This document shows, in pieces, positions 6,328-13,324 of a DNA stretch of 13,324 bases. Position numbers and translations under genes: made by a program. The stretch comes from Pseudomonadota bacterium. GTDB taxonomy: Bacteria; Pseudomonadota; Alphaproteobacteria; UBA9219; RGZA01. Every line of letters starts with the position of its first letter. Positions within the stretch are counted from its first letter, which is position 1. Location of the stretch: contig JACQAB010000226.1 in the NCBI GenBank assembly GCA_016195205.1, positions 1 through 13,324 on the forward strand. Reading direction: 5' to 3'. A model generated the notes under the pieces. That model saw only the letters and a list, made by a program, of their open reading frames with translations, did not search any database and was not told the DNA's origin.

Positions 6328-7056
6328 ATGAGCTTCAACCCGTTTAACACCGCCCCGGCCGCCACTGACCGCGCGGCATTCGATGAAGGCCTGCGCGCGC
6401 ATATGCTGCGCGTTTATAACTATATGGGCATCGGCGTGGGCCTGACCGGCCTGGTGGCTTGGCTGGTCGCTACCACCCCCGCCCTGACGCAGCTGTTCTT
6501 CACGGCGCAACATCAGCCCACCATGCTGGGCATGATCGCCATCTTCGCGCCATTGGGATTTATCTTTTTCTTCTCCTTCGCGGCAATGCGCTCGTCCTTA
6601 AGCCTGTTGCAGGGTTTGTTCTGGCTGTTCTGCGCCACGATGGGCCTTTCCATGGCCAGCCTATTCATCATCTTCACCAACGAAAGCATTGCCCGCACCT
6701 TTTTCGTGGTGGCGGCGATGTTTGGCGCCACTTCGCTTTATGGCTACACCACCCGCAGCGACCTGACCAAAATGGGCAGCTTCATGGTGATGGGCCTGAT
6801 CGGCATTCTGCTGGCGGGAGTTGTGAACCTGTTCCTGCATTCCAGCGGGCTGCAATTCGCGGTTTCGGTGCTGGGCGTGGTGATCTTCACCGGCCTTACC
6901 GCCTGGGATACGCAACGCATTAAAGAAGCCTATGCCCAGGGCTATGGCGTGGAGACGAACCACAAGCTGGCCCTGTTCGGCGCGCTGAGCCTGTACCTGA
7001 ACTTCATCAACCTCTTCCAGTTGATGCTGTCGTTCATGGGCACGCGCCGCGACTAA
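6328..7056 (+). CDS. Bax inhibitor-1/YccA (UPF0005) family inner-membrane protein
   Basis: This 242-residue protein is almost entirely hydrophobic, with about seven predicted transmembrane segments, and is a member of the Bax inhibitor-1 (TMBIM/YccA/YbhL) family. The N-terminal DEGLRAHMLRVYNYMGIGVGLTG block is characteristic of the alphaproteobacterial members. The C-terminal helix contains FTGLTAWDTQRIKEAY, with the conserved Asp and the basic/acidic pair typical of the family. Eukaryotic and Bacillus relatives act as pH-gated calcium leak channels, and E. coli YccA modulates FtsH; the role of this copy is not known. I chose the ATG at 6328 because it has AAAGGA just upstream. A TTG four codons earlier overlaps that site. 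It is a single gene with its own promoter, and its stop codon overlaps the stop of the convergent hemY. Confidence 0.9.
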   Translation: MSFNPFNTAPAATDRAAFDEGLRAHMLRVYNYMGIGVGLTGLVAWLVATTPALTQLFFTAQHQPTMLGMIAIFAPLGFIFFFSFAAMRSSLSLLQGLFWLFCATMGLSMASLFIIFTNESIARTFFVVAAMFGATSLYGYTTRSDLTKMGSFMVMGLIGILLAGVVNLFLHSSGLQFAVSVLGVVIFTGLTAWDTQRIKEAYAQGYGVETNHKLALFGALSLYLNFINLFQLMLSFMGTRRD

Positions 7057-8321
7057 CGCTCGGCGATCAACGCCGGTTGGGTTTCCCACGATAGACTATT
7101 AAACGCCTTGCAGGCGCTGCACAGCGCCTGCCAGTGCTTGTGCGGCTGGCGGCAACTGGTGCAAATCCACGCCTCGCCCAGCGGACTACCGGCGGCCTTG
7201 TTCTGCCATTCCTGCGCGGCGGGGCCGTTGCGCTCTCCATGCGAAATTTTCGAAAGCAGCGTGAATACCTCGCGCGAGGGATGGTCTTTGGCCAGCTCGG
7301 CCGCGGTATAACGCGCCTGCGCATAAATCCCGGCACGGAACAGCGCCTCGCCCAGCAGCATTTGCGAAGCTGGGCCTTCCACCCGCCGCGCCAAGTTTTC
7401 CGCACCTTGCGCTTTCTTCACGTCGCTTTTGCCGGTTTTAAGCGACAGATACACCGCGCCCAGCTGCGGATGCGCGGAAGACGCCCAGGATTTTTCGATC
7501 AAGCTGGCCGCCTCGCGCGGCTTGTCCTGCTGCGCCAGCGCCCGTGACGCCAGCAGCAGGGCTGGAATCCAGCCGGGATGCAGCCGGTCGGCCTGCCGTG
7601 CGTATTCAAAGGCTTCGGCAGCCTGGTTGCGCTCCAGCGCGAAGCGCGCCTGTTCGGCCAGCAGCGCGGCGCGCTGCACGCGCCATTCACGGCGGGGCAA
7701 GGCGCCCTCTTCGCGCAAGGCATCGAGCATGCGCGCGGCCTCGCCCCACTGTTCCTGGCGCAAGCGCACCTCGAACAGCATTTTTTTCGGCAAAGGCAGG
7801 CGCGGATGACGCTCGGCAAAATTTCGCGCCAGGGCCCAGGCTTCTTCCACCCGGTCGTCCTGCAGATGTTTTTCAATGGCTTCACGCCAGGCGAAGGGGG
7901 AGCTGTAATCGCCCCGGTCAACCAGTATCGGCGCTTCGCCCGCCTGCGCGCGCACCAGATCGCCCACCTGCGAGGGACCCAGCAGCTTTTCCGCCTTGCG
8001 CAGGAAAGACAGCGCGCTTTTCTTTTTCTCCTGCGCCAGGGCATCAACCGCGCGGTCAAGCATGCGCTCGCCCTTGCGGAAGTCGCTAAGACGATGCCGC
8101 ATGCGCAGCGTGCCGGGAAGGTGATTGATGTAAGAGAAAAACTTCGCCGTGGAATAGCTGATGAACGCCACCACCGCCACGGCCAGAACCAGCAGAAAGG
8201 TGGAGGTTTCCACCACCTTGTCCTGCCATTCAATGCTGACTTTTCCGGAACGGTCGGCCGCCCAGACGGCAAGCGTAATAACGATGCCGAGCTTAAGAAG
8301 AAAGCCCAGCAGGCGGATCAA
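7053..8321 (-). CDS. hemY: HemY-like inner-membrane TPR protein with C-terminal zinc-ribbon-like motif
   Basis: This 422-residue protein starts with two hydrophobic helices (about residues 5-23 and 40-58) that form the HemY N-terminal domain. A long all-helical TPR-like region follows, rich in Ala, Leu, Arg and Glu. The C-terminus has C387-x2-C390-x10-C401-x2-C404 with flanking Trp residues, a rubredoxin or zinc-ribbon-like knuckle that E. coli HemY lacks. HemY is encoded with heme-biosynthesis genes, but its exact role is unsettled; it is not the protoporphyrinogen oxidase also called HemY. The start is a TTG at 8321, supported by AAGAGG seven bases upstream, by the family-like N-terminus MIRLLGFLLKL, and by overlap with the TGA of the preceding mic60-like gene (shared bases TTGA). 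No ATG gives an intact first helix. It is the last gene of the hemC-hemD-mic60-hemY cluster. Confidence 0.87.
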   Translation of the reverse strand: MIRLLGFLLKLGIVITLAVWAADRSGKVSIEWQDKVVETSTFLLVLAVAVVAFISYSTAKFFSYINHLPGTLRMRHRLSDFRKGERMLDRAVDALAQEKKKSALSFLRKAEKLLGPSQVGDLVRAQAGEAPILVDRGDYSSPFAWREAIEKHLQDDRVEEAWALARNFAERHPRLPLPKKMLFEVRLRQEQWGEAARMLDALREEGALPRREWRVQRAALLAEQARFALERNQAAEAFEYARQADRLHPGWIPALLLASRALAQQDKPREAASLIEKSWASSAHPQLGAVYLSLKTGKSDVKKAQGAENLARRVEGPASQMLLGEALFRAGIYAQARYTAAELAKDHPSREVFTLLSKISHGERNGPAAQEWQNKAAGSPLGEAWICTSCRQPHKHWQALCSACKAFNSLSWETQPALIAER

Positions 8322-9415
8322 GGGGAGGCCTCTTCATTGTCGTCAGGCTCAGCCGCGGGCGCAGGGGCTGGCGCAGGTTTTTTATGGGCCGGAGCGGGCG
8401 GCGGTGCCGGCGCCGGTTTTTCATCTTCCGCCTGGAAAGCGGCGGGCGCCGCGTTTTCTTCCTTATCGCCGCGCAGGTTGGACAGCGTGGCATCGTCTAA
8501 ACGGTCAAGCGCGGCTTCGGCCTCGGCGCGCGTTTGCAGGCGCGTATTCCAGGCGGCAAATTCCGCCGGGCCCTTGGCCTGCAGATCTTCCGAAGACTTC
8601 ATCGCGGTTTTCCAGTCATGCACGGCCAGGGCGGTTTGCAGAACTTCCAGCGTTTTGCCGTTAGCGGTGTCGTTCTGCGCCAATCCATCACGCGGGCGGA
8701 CGGTGACCAGGGTTCGCAGCCTTACCCAAAGCTTGGGAAAAAACCCCTCGGCCTTTTGCATTTTTTCCTGGGTGATAAATTGCGGGCTTAAAACACGCAG
8801 ATCATCGCGCAAAACCCGGTCGGACAGCGATAAGGGGTTATTCAGCGAATTCAGCGCCCGCAAGCTGTCGCCCGCCTCGTCGAAAGCGGTGGCGTCCTGC
8901 TTCAATCCTTCCTGCTCACGCGAGAAATCCATGCCCTCTTGCAGTTTGCGGCGGAAAGATTGCAAAAGGCTCCAATCACTCAACAGCCGCGACTTGCGCA
9001 GCAGGGTTTGTTGAATTTCAGCCTGCAGCGAGGCGCTGCCTTTCTCCACATCGCCCAGCTTGCGGCGCAGATCTTCCACCGAGCCTTTGATTTCCTCGGC
9101 CGGTGCGGCGGGTGCGCCTGCCGGGGTTTTGGCAGCTTCATCTACCCGCATCAAAATTTTGGCTATGTCTTCGGCAAAATGCGCCTGGCGTTGTTCTTCC
9201 GCCAGCATGCGTTGTTGCAAGGCTTCGGTGGCCGCAGCAGATTCCTGCCCCGGCGGGGTTACAGGGTTCTTTTCGCTTTCCAGCACCGGCACGGCAAGGC
9301 CATAGATCGCAAAACCCAGCGCGGCGATGGATACCACAAGCGCCAGCGTGGCGCGTTTGCCGCCTACGCTTTTGGGAGGTGGCGCTGCGGGCGTGGGTTC
9401 AACAGTCAGGCTCAT
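8318..9415 (-). CDS. Mitofilin/Mic60-like inner-membrane protein (COG4223 type)
   Basis: This 365-residue protein has a short Pro-rich cytoplasmic N-terminus, one transmembrane helix at about residues 22-44, and then a long periplasmic region. Residues about 60-160 are charged and helical, probably coiled-coil. The C-terminal half has the mitofilin-like pattern with LWVRLRTLVTVRPRDG, followed by paired helices ending near DRLDDATLSNLR. The tail (from about residue 325) is low-complexity Pro/Ala/Lys and acidic. Alphaproteobacterial Mic60 homologues at this same hemD-hemY position are known to shape intracytoplasmic membranes and are related to the mitochondrial cristae-junction protein Mic60. 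The position between hemD and hemY supports the call more strongly than sequence alone, because the family is poorly conserved. The ATG at 9415 lies 31 nt after hemD with only a weak ribosome-binding site (GAG). Confidence 0.83.
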   Translation of the reverse strand: MSLTVEPTPAAPPPKSVGGKRATLALVVSIAALGFAIYGLAVPVLESEKNPVTPPGQESAAATEALQQRMLAEEQRQAHFAEDIAKILMRVDEAAKTPAGAPAAPAEEIKGSVEDLRRKLGDVEKGSASLQAEIQQTLLRKSRLLSDWSLLQSFRRKLQEGMDFSREQEGLKQDATAFDEAGDSLRALNSLNNPLSLSDRVLRDDLRVLSPQFITQEKMQKAEGFFPKLWVRLRTLVTVRPRDGLAQNDTANGKTLEVLQTALAVHDWKTAMKSSEDLQAKGPAEFAAWNTRLQTRAEAEAALDRLDDATLSNLRGDKEENAAPAAFQAEDEKPAPAPPPAPAHKKPAPAPAPAAEPDDNEEASP

Positions 9416-9446
9416 GGAAACTCAGCGGGGGAGAAAGACCGAAATA

Positions 9447-10172
9447 CTATGAGTGCGAAGGGATGGTTTTGGCAAGACAATCCATCAAACGATCTTGTGT
9501 AGGCACTTCCGCCGCCGCCACAGATTTCCACATGTTTTTTTCGCAGGCCCCGGCCACCGAAGAACTAAGGCATAGGGCATGCACCTGGCGCAGGGTCTCG
9601 GCGGCGCCGTGACGCTGAATCAGTTGCTGGAAAATGGTGGCCGTGCGCGCGGAATAGAACAGCACGCCTTTCACTTCCCCCCGGCGCAGGGCGGATAGCG
9701 TGGCTTCCTGAAGTTTCTTTGATTCTTCGGCGTGGTAGACATGCCGCACGTCGATTTTATAGCTCTCGGCTTCCAGCACGGCGTAAAAAGCATCATGCGC
9801 GTGTTCCGATGTCAGATGCATCAGCGCGCCCTGCCCCGGCCGGATTTGCATCTTGATCGGAAAAGAAAGATCGTCCGATTTTTCTACCGTGCCGGTGACG
9901 TGAATATACCCTCTGTCACGCAGTTCGCGCGCAGTGCGTGCGCCCACCGGGAAGAAAAACTTGTCGCGCGGAACGGTGTGCTCCTCAAAGCCGCGCAGGG
10001 CATTATGGCTGGTGACAATAATGGCCGCCACCGTGTTCCAATCGGGCTCTTTCCATTCCGTGGGATAAATGCGCAGGATGGGATCAATCAAAGCGTCATA
10101 GCTCAGCGCCTGAAGCTTTTGCGCGGTATATTGCGCATCATCTTCGGCTCGGGTGATGAGGATGCGTGGCAT
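9447..10172 (-). CDS. hemD: Uroporphyrinogen-III synthase
   Basis: This 241-residue cytoplasmic enzyme closes and inverts ring D of hydroxymethylbilane to give uroporphyrinogen III, directly after HemC. Both halves of the two-domain fold are visible. The first has ILITRAEDDA at the start, IIVTSHNALRGF at about 51-62 and FFPVGARTARELRDRGY at about 73-89. The second has GVLFYSARTATIFQQLI at about 169-185 and a CLSSSVA block at about 201-207. The family is very divergent, but these strand-turn motifs and the length fit. I chose the ATG at 10172 because it begins the first beta-strand as in homologues. The frame runs open to 10262 only because it reads into the repeat element, giving a non-family Pro/Ser/Arg-rich leader. 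The ribosome-binding site is poor. hemC lies 171 nt upstream, across the repeat. Confidence 0.9.
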   Translation of the reverse strand: MPRILITRAEDDAQYTAQKLQALSYDALIDPILRIYPTEWKEPDWNTVAAIIVTSHNALRGFEEHTVPRDKFFFPVGARTARELRDRGYIHVTGTVEKSDDLSFPIKMQIRPGQGALMHLTSEHAHDAFYAVLEAESYKIDVRHVYHAEESKKLQEATLSALRRGEVKGVLFYSARTATIFQQLIQRHGAAETLRQVHALCLSSSVAGACEKNMWKSVAAAEVPTQDRLMDCLAKTIPSHS

Positions 10173-10229
10173 GGTAAACTGATGATCTCTGTAATTGAAG
10201 AGAACTATTATAACAAAGCAAACCCGGCC

Positions 10230-10325
10230 CCCCTCCCTTCGGGAGGGGCTGGGGGAGGGCATTCTACTCCTGATCTAGACCGGACGTGTAATGCCCTCCC
10301 CTTTATCCCCTCCCGAAGGGAGGGG
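10230..10325. repeat. Nested inverted-repeat element between hemC and hemD
   Basis: The 19-mer CCCCTCCCTTCGGGAGGGG (10230-10248) recurs as its exact reverse complement at 10307-10325. Inside these, GGGGAGGGCATT (10252-10263) pairs with AATGCCCTCCCC (10290-10301). The whole forms a large imperfect hairpin around a 26-nt centre (10264-10289), and each 19-mer is also a small hairpin by itself, the left one with a C(TTCG)G tetraloop. The spacers between arm segments differ (CT versus TTTAT), so the two sides have drifted. This looks like a REP/MITE-like extragenic palindrome. It could fold in the hemC-hemD transcript and affect mRNA stability or termination, but there is no U-tract. Confidence 0.88.
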
Positions 10326-10343
10326 AATTTGTTTCGCTTGTTG

Positions 10344-11324
10344 TTACAGACTTCTTTTTATCTCATCCGGCAGAATGCCCGGCGGGGTCTGCAAGCGAAG
10401 CTCTTGACCTACTTCCCGGCCCAGCGCCACGGCTTCAGAAAGCGGGGCTGTCCCCCGCGCCTGCCACAGGCCCTTCCCTTCCGGATGCGCTACTAGCCCG
10501 TCCAGAACAATTTCCTGCCCCTTGATCCGGGCAAGGCCGGCAATGGGCGTGTCGCAATTGCCGTTCAGGGTTTGCAGCATGGCGCGCTCGGCCCGTAGGG
10601 CGGTGAAAGTTTCCGCATGATTAAGCCGCGCCAGCATTTCAGCAAGCTTTTCTTTTTTCTTCAGGATTTCAAAACCAACCACACCCTGCCCCACGCAAGG
10701 AAGCATTTCTTCCACGCTCATGAAGCGGGTGATTTTTTCGGTGCGGCCCAGACGTTTCAAACCCGCATAAGCCAGAAACATGCCTTGCACCTGTCCTTTG
10801 GATAATTTATCAAGCCGCGTATCCACATTGCCGCGCAGCGGCACCGGCTTGAGATGCGGCCAACGGATCAGCACCTGCGCACGCCGGCGCGGGCTGGACG
10901 TGCCAATCAGGGAATCTTTCGGCAAGGCTTCGGGTGTATCGGCTTTTTCCGAAACAAAAACATCGCGCGGATCTTCGCGGGGTAATACCGCCGTAAGGGC
11001 GAACCGGTCTTCGATAAAGGCTGGCACGTCTTTGATGGAATGAACGGCGACGTCGATCTGCCCTTCGTCCAGCGCCATTTCCAGCTCGCGGGTGAATAAT
11101 CCTTTGCCGCCTTGACCATAAAGAGGCGTGTCTTCCTCACCGGGACGGTAATCACCCGAAGCGCGGATAATCACAACTTCCAGGGCCCCTTTTTCTGCAA
11201 ATTGCGGAAAAGCCGCCTGCAAGGCGGCAGAAAAAAGCCCTGCCTGGGCCCGTGCCAGGGCGCTTCCCCGCGTGCCGATGCGCAGTTTTTGCCCTTGAAA
11301 AACATCGGAAAAAGACGGGTTCAT
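10344..11324 (-). CDS. hemC: Porphobilinogen deaminase (hydroxymethylbilane synthase)
   Basis: This 326-residue cytoplasmic enzyme polymerises four porphobilinogens into hydroxymethylbilane, the substrate of HemD. Visible motifs are LRIGTRGSALARAQA at about 14-28, VAVHSIKDVP at 92-101 with catalytic Asp99, GTSSPRRRAQ at 141-150 and RGNVDTRLDKL at about 164-174. LNGNCDTPIAG carries Cys257, the residue that binds the dipyrromethane cofactor. The usual PGQG-ALGIE stretch reads VGQGVVGFEI here, a mild divergence. The ATG at 11324 gives an N-terminus slightly longer than usual (about 10 extra residues) and no clear ribosome-binding site precedes it. It is the first gene of the cluster and divergent from the DUF2336 gene. 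The stop is followed by the 96-bp repeat and then hemD. Confidence 0.95.
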   Translation of the reverse strand: MNPSFSDVFQGQKLRIGTRGSALARAQAGLFSAALQAAFPQFAEKGALEVVIIRASGDYRPGEEDTPLYGQGGKGLFTRELEMALDEGQIDVAVHSIKDVPAFIEDRFALTAVLPREDPRDVFVSEKADTPEALPKDSLIGTSSPRRRAQVLIRWPHLKPVPLRGNVDTRLDKLSKGQVQGMFLAYAGLKRLGRTEKITRFMSVEEMLPCVGQGVVGFEILKKKEKLAEMLARLNHAETFTALRAERAMLQTLNGNCDTPIAGLARIKGQEIVLDGLVAHPEGKGLWQARGTAPLSEAVALGREVGQELRLQTPPGILPDEIKRSL

Positions 11325-11692
11325 GCAAAAATCACGATTCGCGGTCAGGAATCATAAAAAAAGAGGCCGTAAGGCTTTTTCATAAAACTTGGTTAACGTT
11401 TCATATACCCCTACACACAAGAGGATGGAGGAAAAGAAAGGGGCCAAGTCTTTAAGATTCGAAAAAAAATCTCTGCCCGGCGGTCAAAAGACGACCCGGA
11501 TGAGGTGCCTAATTTCCGATCAAAATGCAGCTAAATTTAATTCTAATTTAAGCATAAAAAGATTGAAATTAATGTAAGTTATTGGCAAATAAAGATTCTT
11601 TTAAGGATGGAAATGCATATTCATAAAAGGACCCCGTTTTAGGAATTTGTCTTTTTTAAGCCGCGAAGGGCTGGAAGAGCGTACTGTATAAC
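11325..11692. other. AT-rich divergent intergenic region between hemC and the DUF2336 gene
   Basis: This 368-nt stretch must contain the promoters for hemC (leftward) and the DUF2336 gene (rightward). A TATGAT hexamer on the minus strand (11351-11356) is a possible -10 box for hemC, but no fitting -35 is seen. On the plus strand TTGGCA at 11582-11587 resembles a -35, without a good -10. The short stem GCC-GTAA-GGC followed by a T-run near 11367-11380 is too weak to call a terminator. No convincing gene was found. Confidence 0.45.
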
Positions 11693-12814
11693 ATGAACGT
11701 AACGATCAGCCAGAGATTGCCCGAGATGTTTTCTCTTGCCCGGGAACGGAGCGAAGAGAGCCGCGTGCGCCTGGCCAACATACTGGCCGATGTATTCCTG
11801 GAAAATTCGCAGCTGAACGAGCGCGAACAGCTTCTTCTCAACGAAATTATCGACGAACTTATTGGCAACACGACGACGCAGGTACGTCAGCTGCTGGCCC
11901 ACCGCTTGGCCAAGGCCGAAAATGTTCCGCACCGTGTGCTGCTCAGCCTGGCCTGCGACAGTGAAGCCGCCGTCGCCATTCCCATCCTGAAAAACGCCCT
12001 TCTGAAAGACGATGATCTGATTTACGTCGTCGAAGCCCATGGACACGATCATGCCTTGGCGGTGGCCGAGCGCGCGTTGATTAGCGAAGCCGTGGTGGAT
12101 GCCTTGGTGGCCACCGGCGATCTGGACGTGATGACCACCGTGGCCGAAAATCTGGGTGCCAAAATTTCACCGCGCGCGATGCACGTCCTGATCGAGGCGG
12201 CCCGTTTCGGAAACAAATTGCAGGAAGGCCTGCTGTTGCGGCCTGAACTGACGCTGGATATGGGCGTTCAGCTTTATTGGTGGCTGGAAAGCGAAATGCG
12301 CCGCGCCATGATCAAGCGGTTTGGTATTCCTTCGGGCCAGGTGGAAGAAGCGCTTGAGCAATCCATCAACGACCTGCTCACCAATGTGGAAGCCGACCGC
12401 AATGATTCGATGGCGATGCTGAAAGTGGCAGAATGGTTTGAAGCGCGCGGCGCCATCACATCGAAGGTTATGATTCACTGCTTGCGCATGGGCTTTTTCA
12501 AGCTGTTCGACATTCTGCTGGCCAAGAAAACCACGCTGGATATTCCCATGGTGGAAACCATGGTGGCTGAAGACGGCGGCCGGCCTTTGTCGGTTCTTTG
12601 CCGGGCGATGGATGTGGACAAACCCAGCTTTGTTTCAATCTTCCTGCTGAGCCGCGGCGCACGTCCGGGCGAGCAAATCGTGAACCCACGCGAGCTGTCT
12701 CAGGCCATCTCCGCCTACGACCGCGTGGACGCGCCGACGGCGCGTAAAATTATCGATAGCTGGAAAAAAAACCCTAATTTCATCCTGGACAGGCTGAAAC
12801 AGGTTCTTCAGTAA
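11693..12814 (+). CDS. DUF2336 domain-containing protein
   Basis: This 373-residue protein is soluble and almost entirely helical, with no signal peptide or transmembrane segment. Its N-terminal two thirds match the alphaproteobacterial DUF2336 pattern: SLARERSEESRVRLANIL, then a LNEREQLLLNEIIDELIG block, VRQLLAHRLAKAENVP, a LACDSE-x-AVAIPIL helix pair, DDDLIYVVEAHGHDHALAVA and VVDALVATGDLDVMTTVAENL. Successive helix pairs of about 25-35 residues suggest a HEAT-like solenoid, probably a protein-protein interaction scaffold. No catalytic motif is seen and no function is established for the family. The start at 11693 is the first in-frame ATG; a second at 11726 (MFSLARERSEESR) is closer to where homologues begin, and neither has a strong ribosome-binding site. 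It stands alone, divergent from hemC and convergent with pyk (10-nt gap). Confidence 0.82.
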   Translation: MNVTISQRLPEMFSLARERSEESRVRLANILADVFLENSQLNEREQLLLNEIIDELIGNTTTQVRQLLAHRLAKAENVPHRVLLSLACDSEAAVAIPILKNALLKDDDLIYVVEAHGHDHALAVAERALISEAVVDALVATGDLDVMTTVAENLGAKISPRAMHVLIEAARFGNKLQEGLLLRPELTLDMGVQLYWWLESEMRRAMIKRFGIPSGQVEEALEQSINDLLTNVEADRNDSMAMLKVAEWFEARGAITSKVMIHCLRMGFFKLFDILLAKKTTLDIPMVETMVAEDGGRPLSVLCRAMDVDKPSFVSIFLLSRGARPGEQIVNPRELSQAISAYDRVDAPTARKIIDSWKKNPNFILDRLKQVLQ

Positions 12815-12824
12815 ACTTTTCTGG

Positions 12825-13324
12825 TTAATGGACCTCTGCCAGACGCAACACATTGGTGTTTCCGGGCGTGCCAAAAGGCACACCTGCGGTAATCACCAGC
12901 TTATCTCCTGTACGGGCAAAGCCATGTTCACGCGCCAGCGTGCAAGCGTGTTCGACCATTTCTGAAAAATCCTTCACGTCTTCGGTATGGATGGCATAGA
13001 CCCCATAGGCCAGCATCAGGCGGCGCGCTGTTTCGATTTTAGCGGTCAGGCATATCACCGGCACCTGGGCCCGTTCGCGCGCTGCGCGCAACGTGGTGAA
13101 GCCTGAGGTGGTATAGGTGACAATGGCCACTGCCTTCACGGTTTCAGCCACCTGCTTGGCGGCCGCGGTAATAGCGTCGGCGCTGGTATGCTGCAGGGGC
13201 GGATGCCAGCCCATCATTTGCATACGGTAATAACCATCGGCCTCTACCCGCGTAATAATGCGATCCATCATGTTTACCGCTTCCACCGGGTAGTCGCCGC
13301 TGGCCGTTTCGGCCGACAGCATGA
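12825..13324 (-). CDS. pyk: Pyruvate kinase, C-terminal part (5' end outside the window)
   Basis: Only about the last 166 residues are present; the gene continues beyond the right edge. The visible part begins with MLSAETASGDYPVEAVNMM, the end of the catalytic barrel, where this segment closes the active site. The pyruvate kinase C-terminal domain follows, with AIVTYTTSGFTTLRAARERA, a PVICLTAK strand and the terminal GDKLVITAGVPFGTPGNTNVLRLAEVH, which are family-typical. The enzyme converts phosphoenolpyruvate and ADP to pyruvate and ATP in the last step of glycolysis, and the C-terminal domain usually carries the allosteric effector site. The stop is TAA at 12825-12827. The substrate-binding N-terminal motifs cannot be examined here. 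Confidence 0.95.
   Translation of the reverse strand, partial: MLSAETASGDYPVEAVNMMDRIITRVEADGYYRMQMMGWHPPLQHTSADAITAAAKQVAETVKAVAIVTYTTSGFTTLRAARERAQVPVICLTAKIETARRLMLAYGVYAIHTEDVKDFSEMVEHACTLAREHGFARTGDKLVITAGVPFGTPGNTNVLRLAEVH

Noticed and set aside
7578..9014. Long plus-strand open frame (478 codons) opposite hemY and the mitofilin-like gene
   Set aside because: It is antisense to two well-supported genes, has a low-complexity Arg/Ser/Ala-rich translation with no domain, and is a typical GC-rich shadow frame.
10173..10262. 30-residue N-terminal extension of hemD
   Set aside because: The extension translates the palindromic repeat and AT-rich spacer; homologues start at the MPRILITR strand encoded from 10172.
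9732..10496. 254-codon plus-strand frame opposite hemD and across the repeat
   Set aside because: It is antisense to hemD and hemC and reads through the repeat element, with no recognisable motif.
11357..11380. A-run, GGCC-GTAA-GGC, T-run as a bidirectional terminator upstream of hemC
   Set aside because: Only three to four GC pairs form and the rest needs a bulge; there is also no gene ending here for it to terminate.
11425..11577. 50-codon plus-strand ORF starting ATGGAGG in the hemC/DUF2336 gap
   Set aside because: The purine-rich stretch directly abuts the ATG with no spacer, the product is Lys-rich and unlike any family, and the region is AT-rich spacer.

Overview
The window is chromosomal DNA of an alphaproteobacterium. 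The evidence is the gene order hemC-hemD-mic60(mitofilin-like)-hemY, which is typical of that class, together with a DUF2336 protein, a bacterial ATE2-type leucyltransferase (Bpt), a UbiH-family hydroxylase and a flagellar MotB end. The genus cannot be read from the sequence. Coding regions are fairly GC-rich. The two long gaps, at about 323-1064 and 11325-11692, are clearly more AT-rich.

Layout from left to right: the 3' end of motB (+); a gap of about 740 nt with one doubtful small ORF; bpt (+); a PII signalling protein gene (-); a UbiH/COQ6-family FAD monooxygenase gene (+); a MerR-family regulator and copper P1B-type ATPase operon (-, regulator first, stop and start codons overlapping as TGATG); a Bax-inhibitor-1/YccA-family membrane protein gene (+); the heme/envelope cluster hemC, hemD, mic60, hemY (-, transcribed in that order); a DUF2336 gene (+); and the 3' part of pyruvate kinase (-), cut by the window edge. 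Every convergent gene pair ends very tightly, from a 4-nt overlap to a 25-nt gap, with no convincing terminator between them.

How the genes work together: the metal regulator and CopA form one autoregulated copper-export unit. Its promoter carries a near-perfect 22-bp dyad inside a 19-bp -35/-10 spacer, as MerR-activated promoters do. HemC and HemD make uroporphyrinogen III. The two inner-membrane proteins that follow are the usual alphaproteobacterial partners at this locus. A 96-bp nested inverted repeat sits between hemC and hemD.

Most of the window is ordinary housekeeping DNA, and I found no clear new multi-gene system. The points most worth checking are: a PII protein whose T-loop has alanine where the uridylylated Tyr51 should be; a MerR regulator with a ZntR-like Cys79/Cys114/Cys124 set that drives a Cu(I)-type ATPase; a 27-bp hairpin or dyad between the PII gene and the hydroxylase gene; the repeat element between hemC and hemD; and the unexplained AT-rich gap before bpt.
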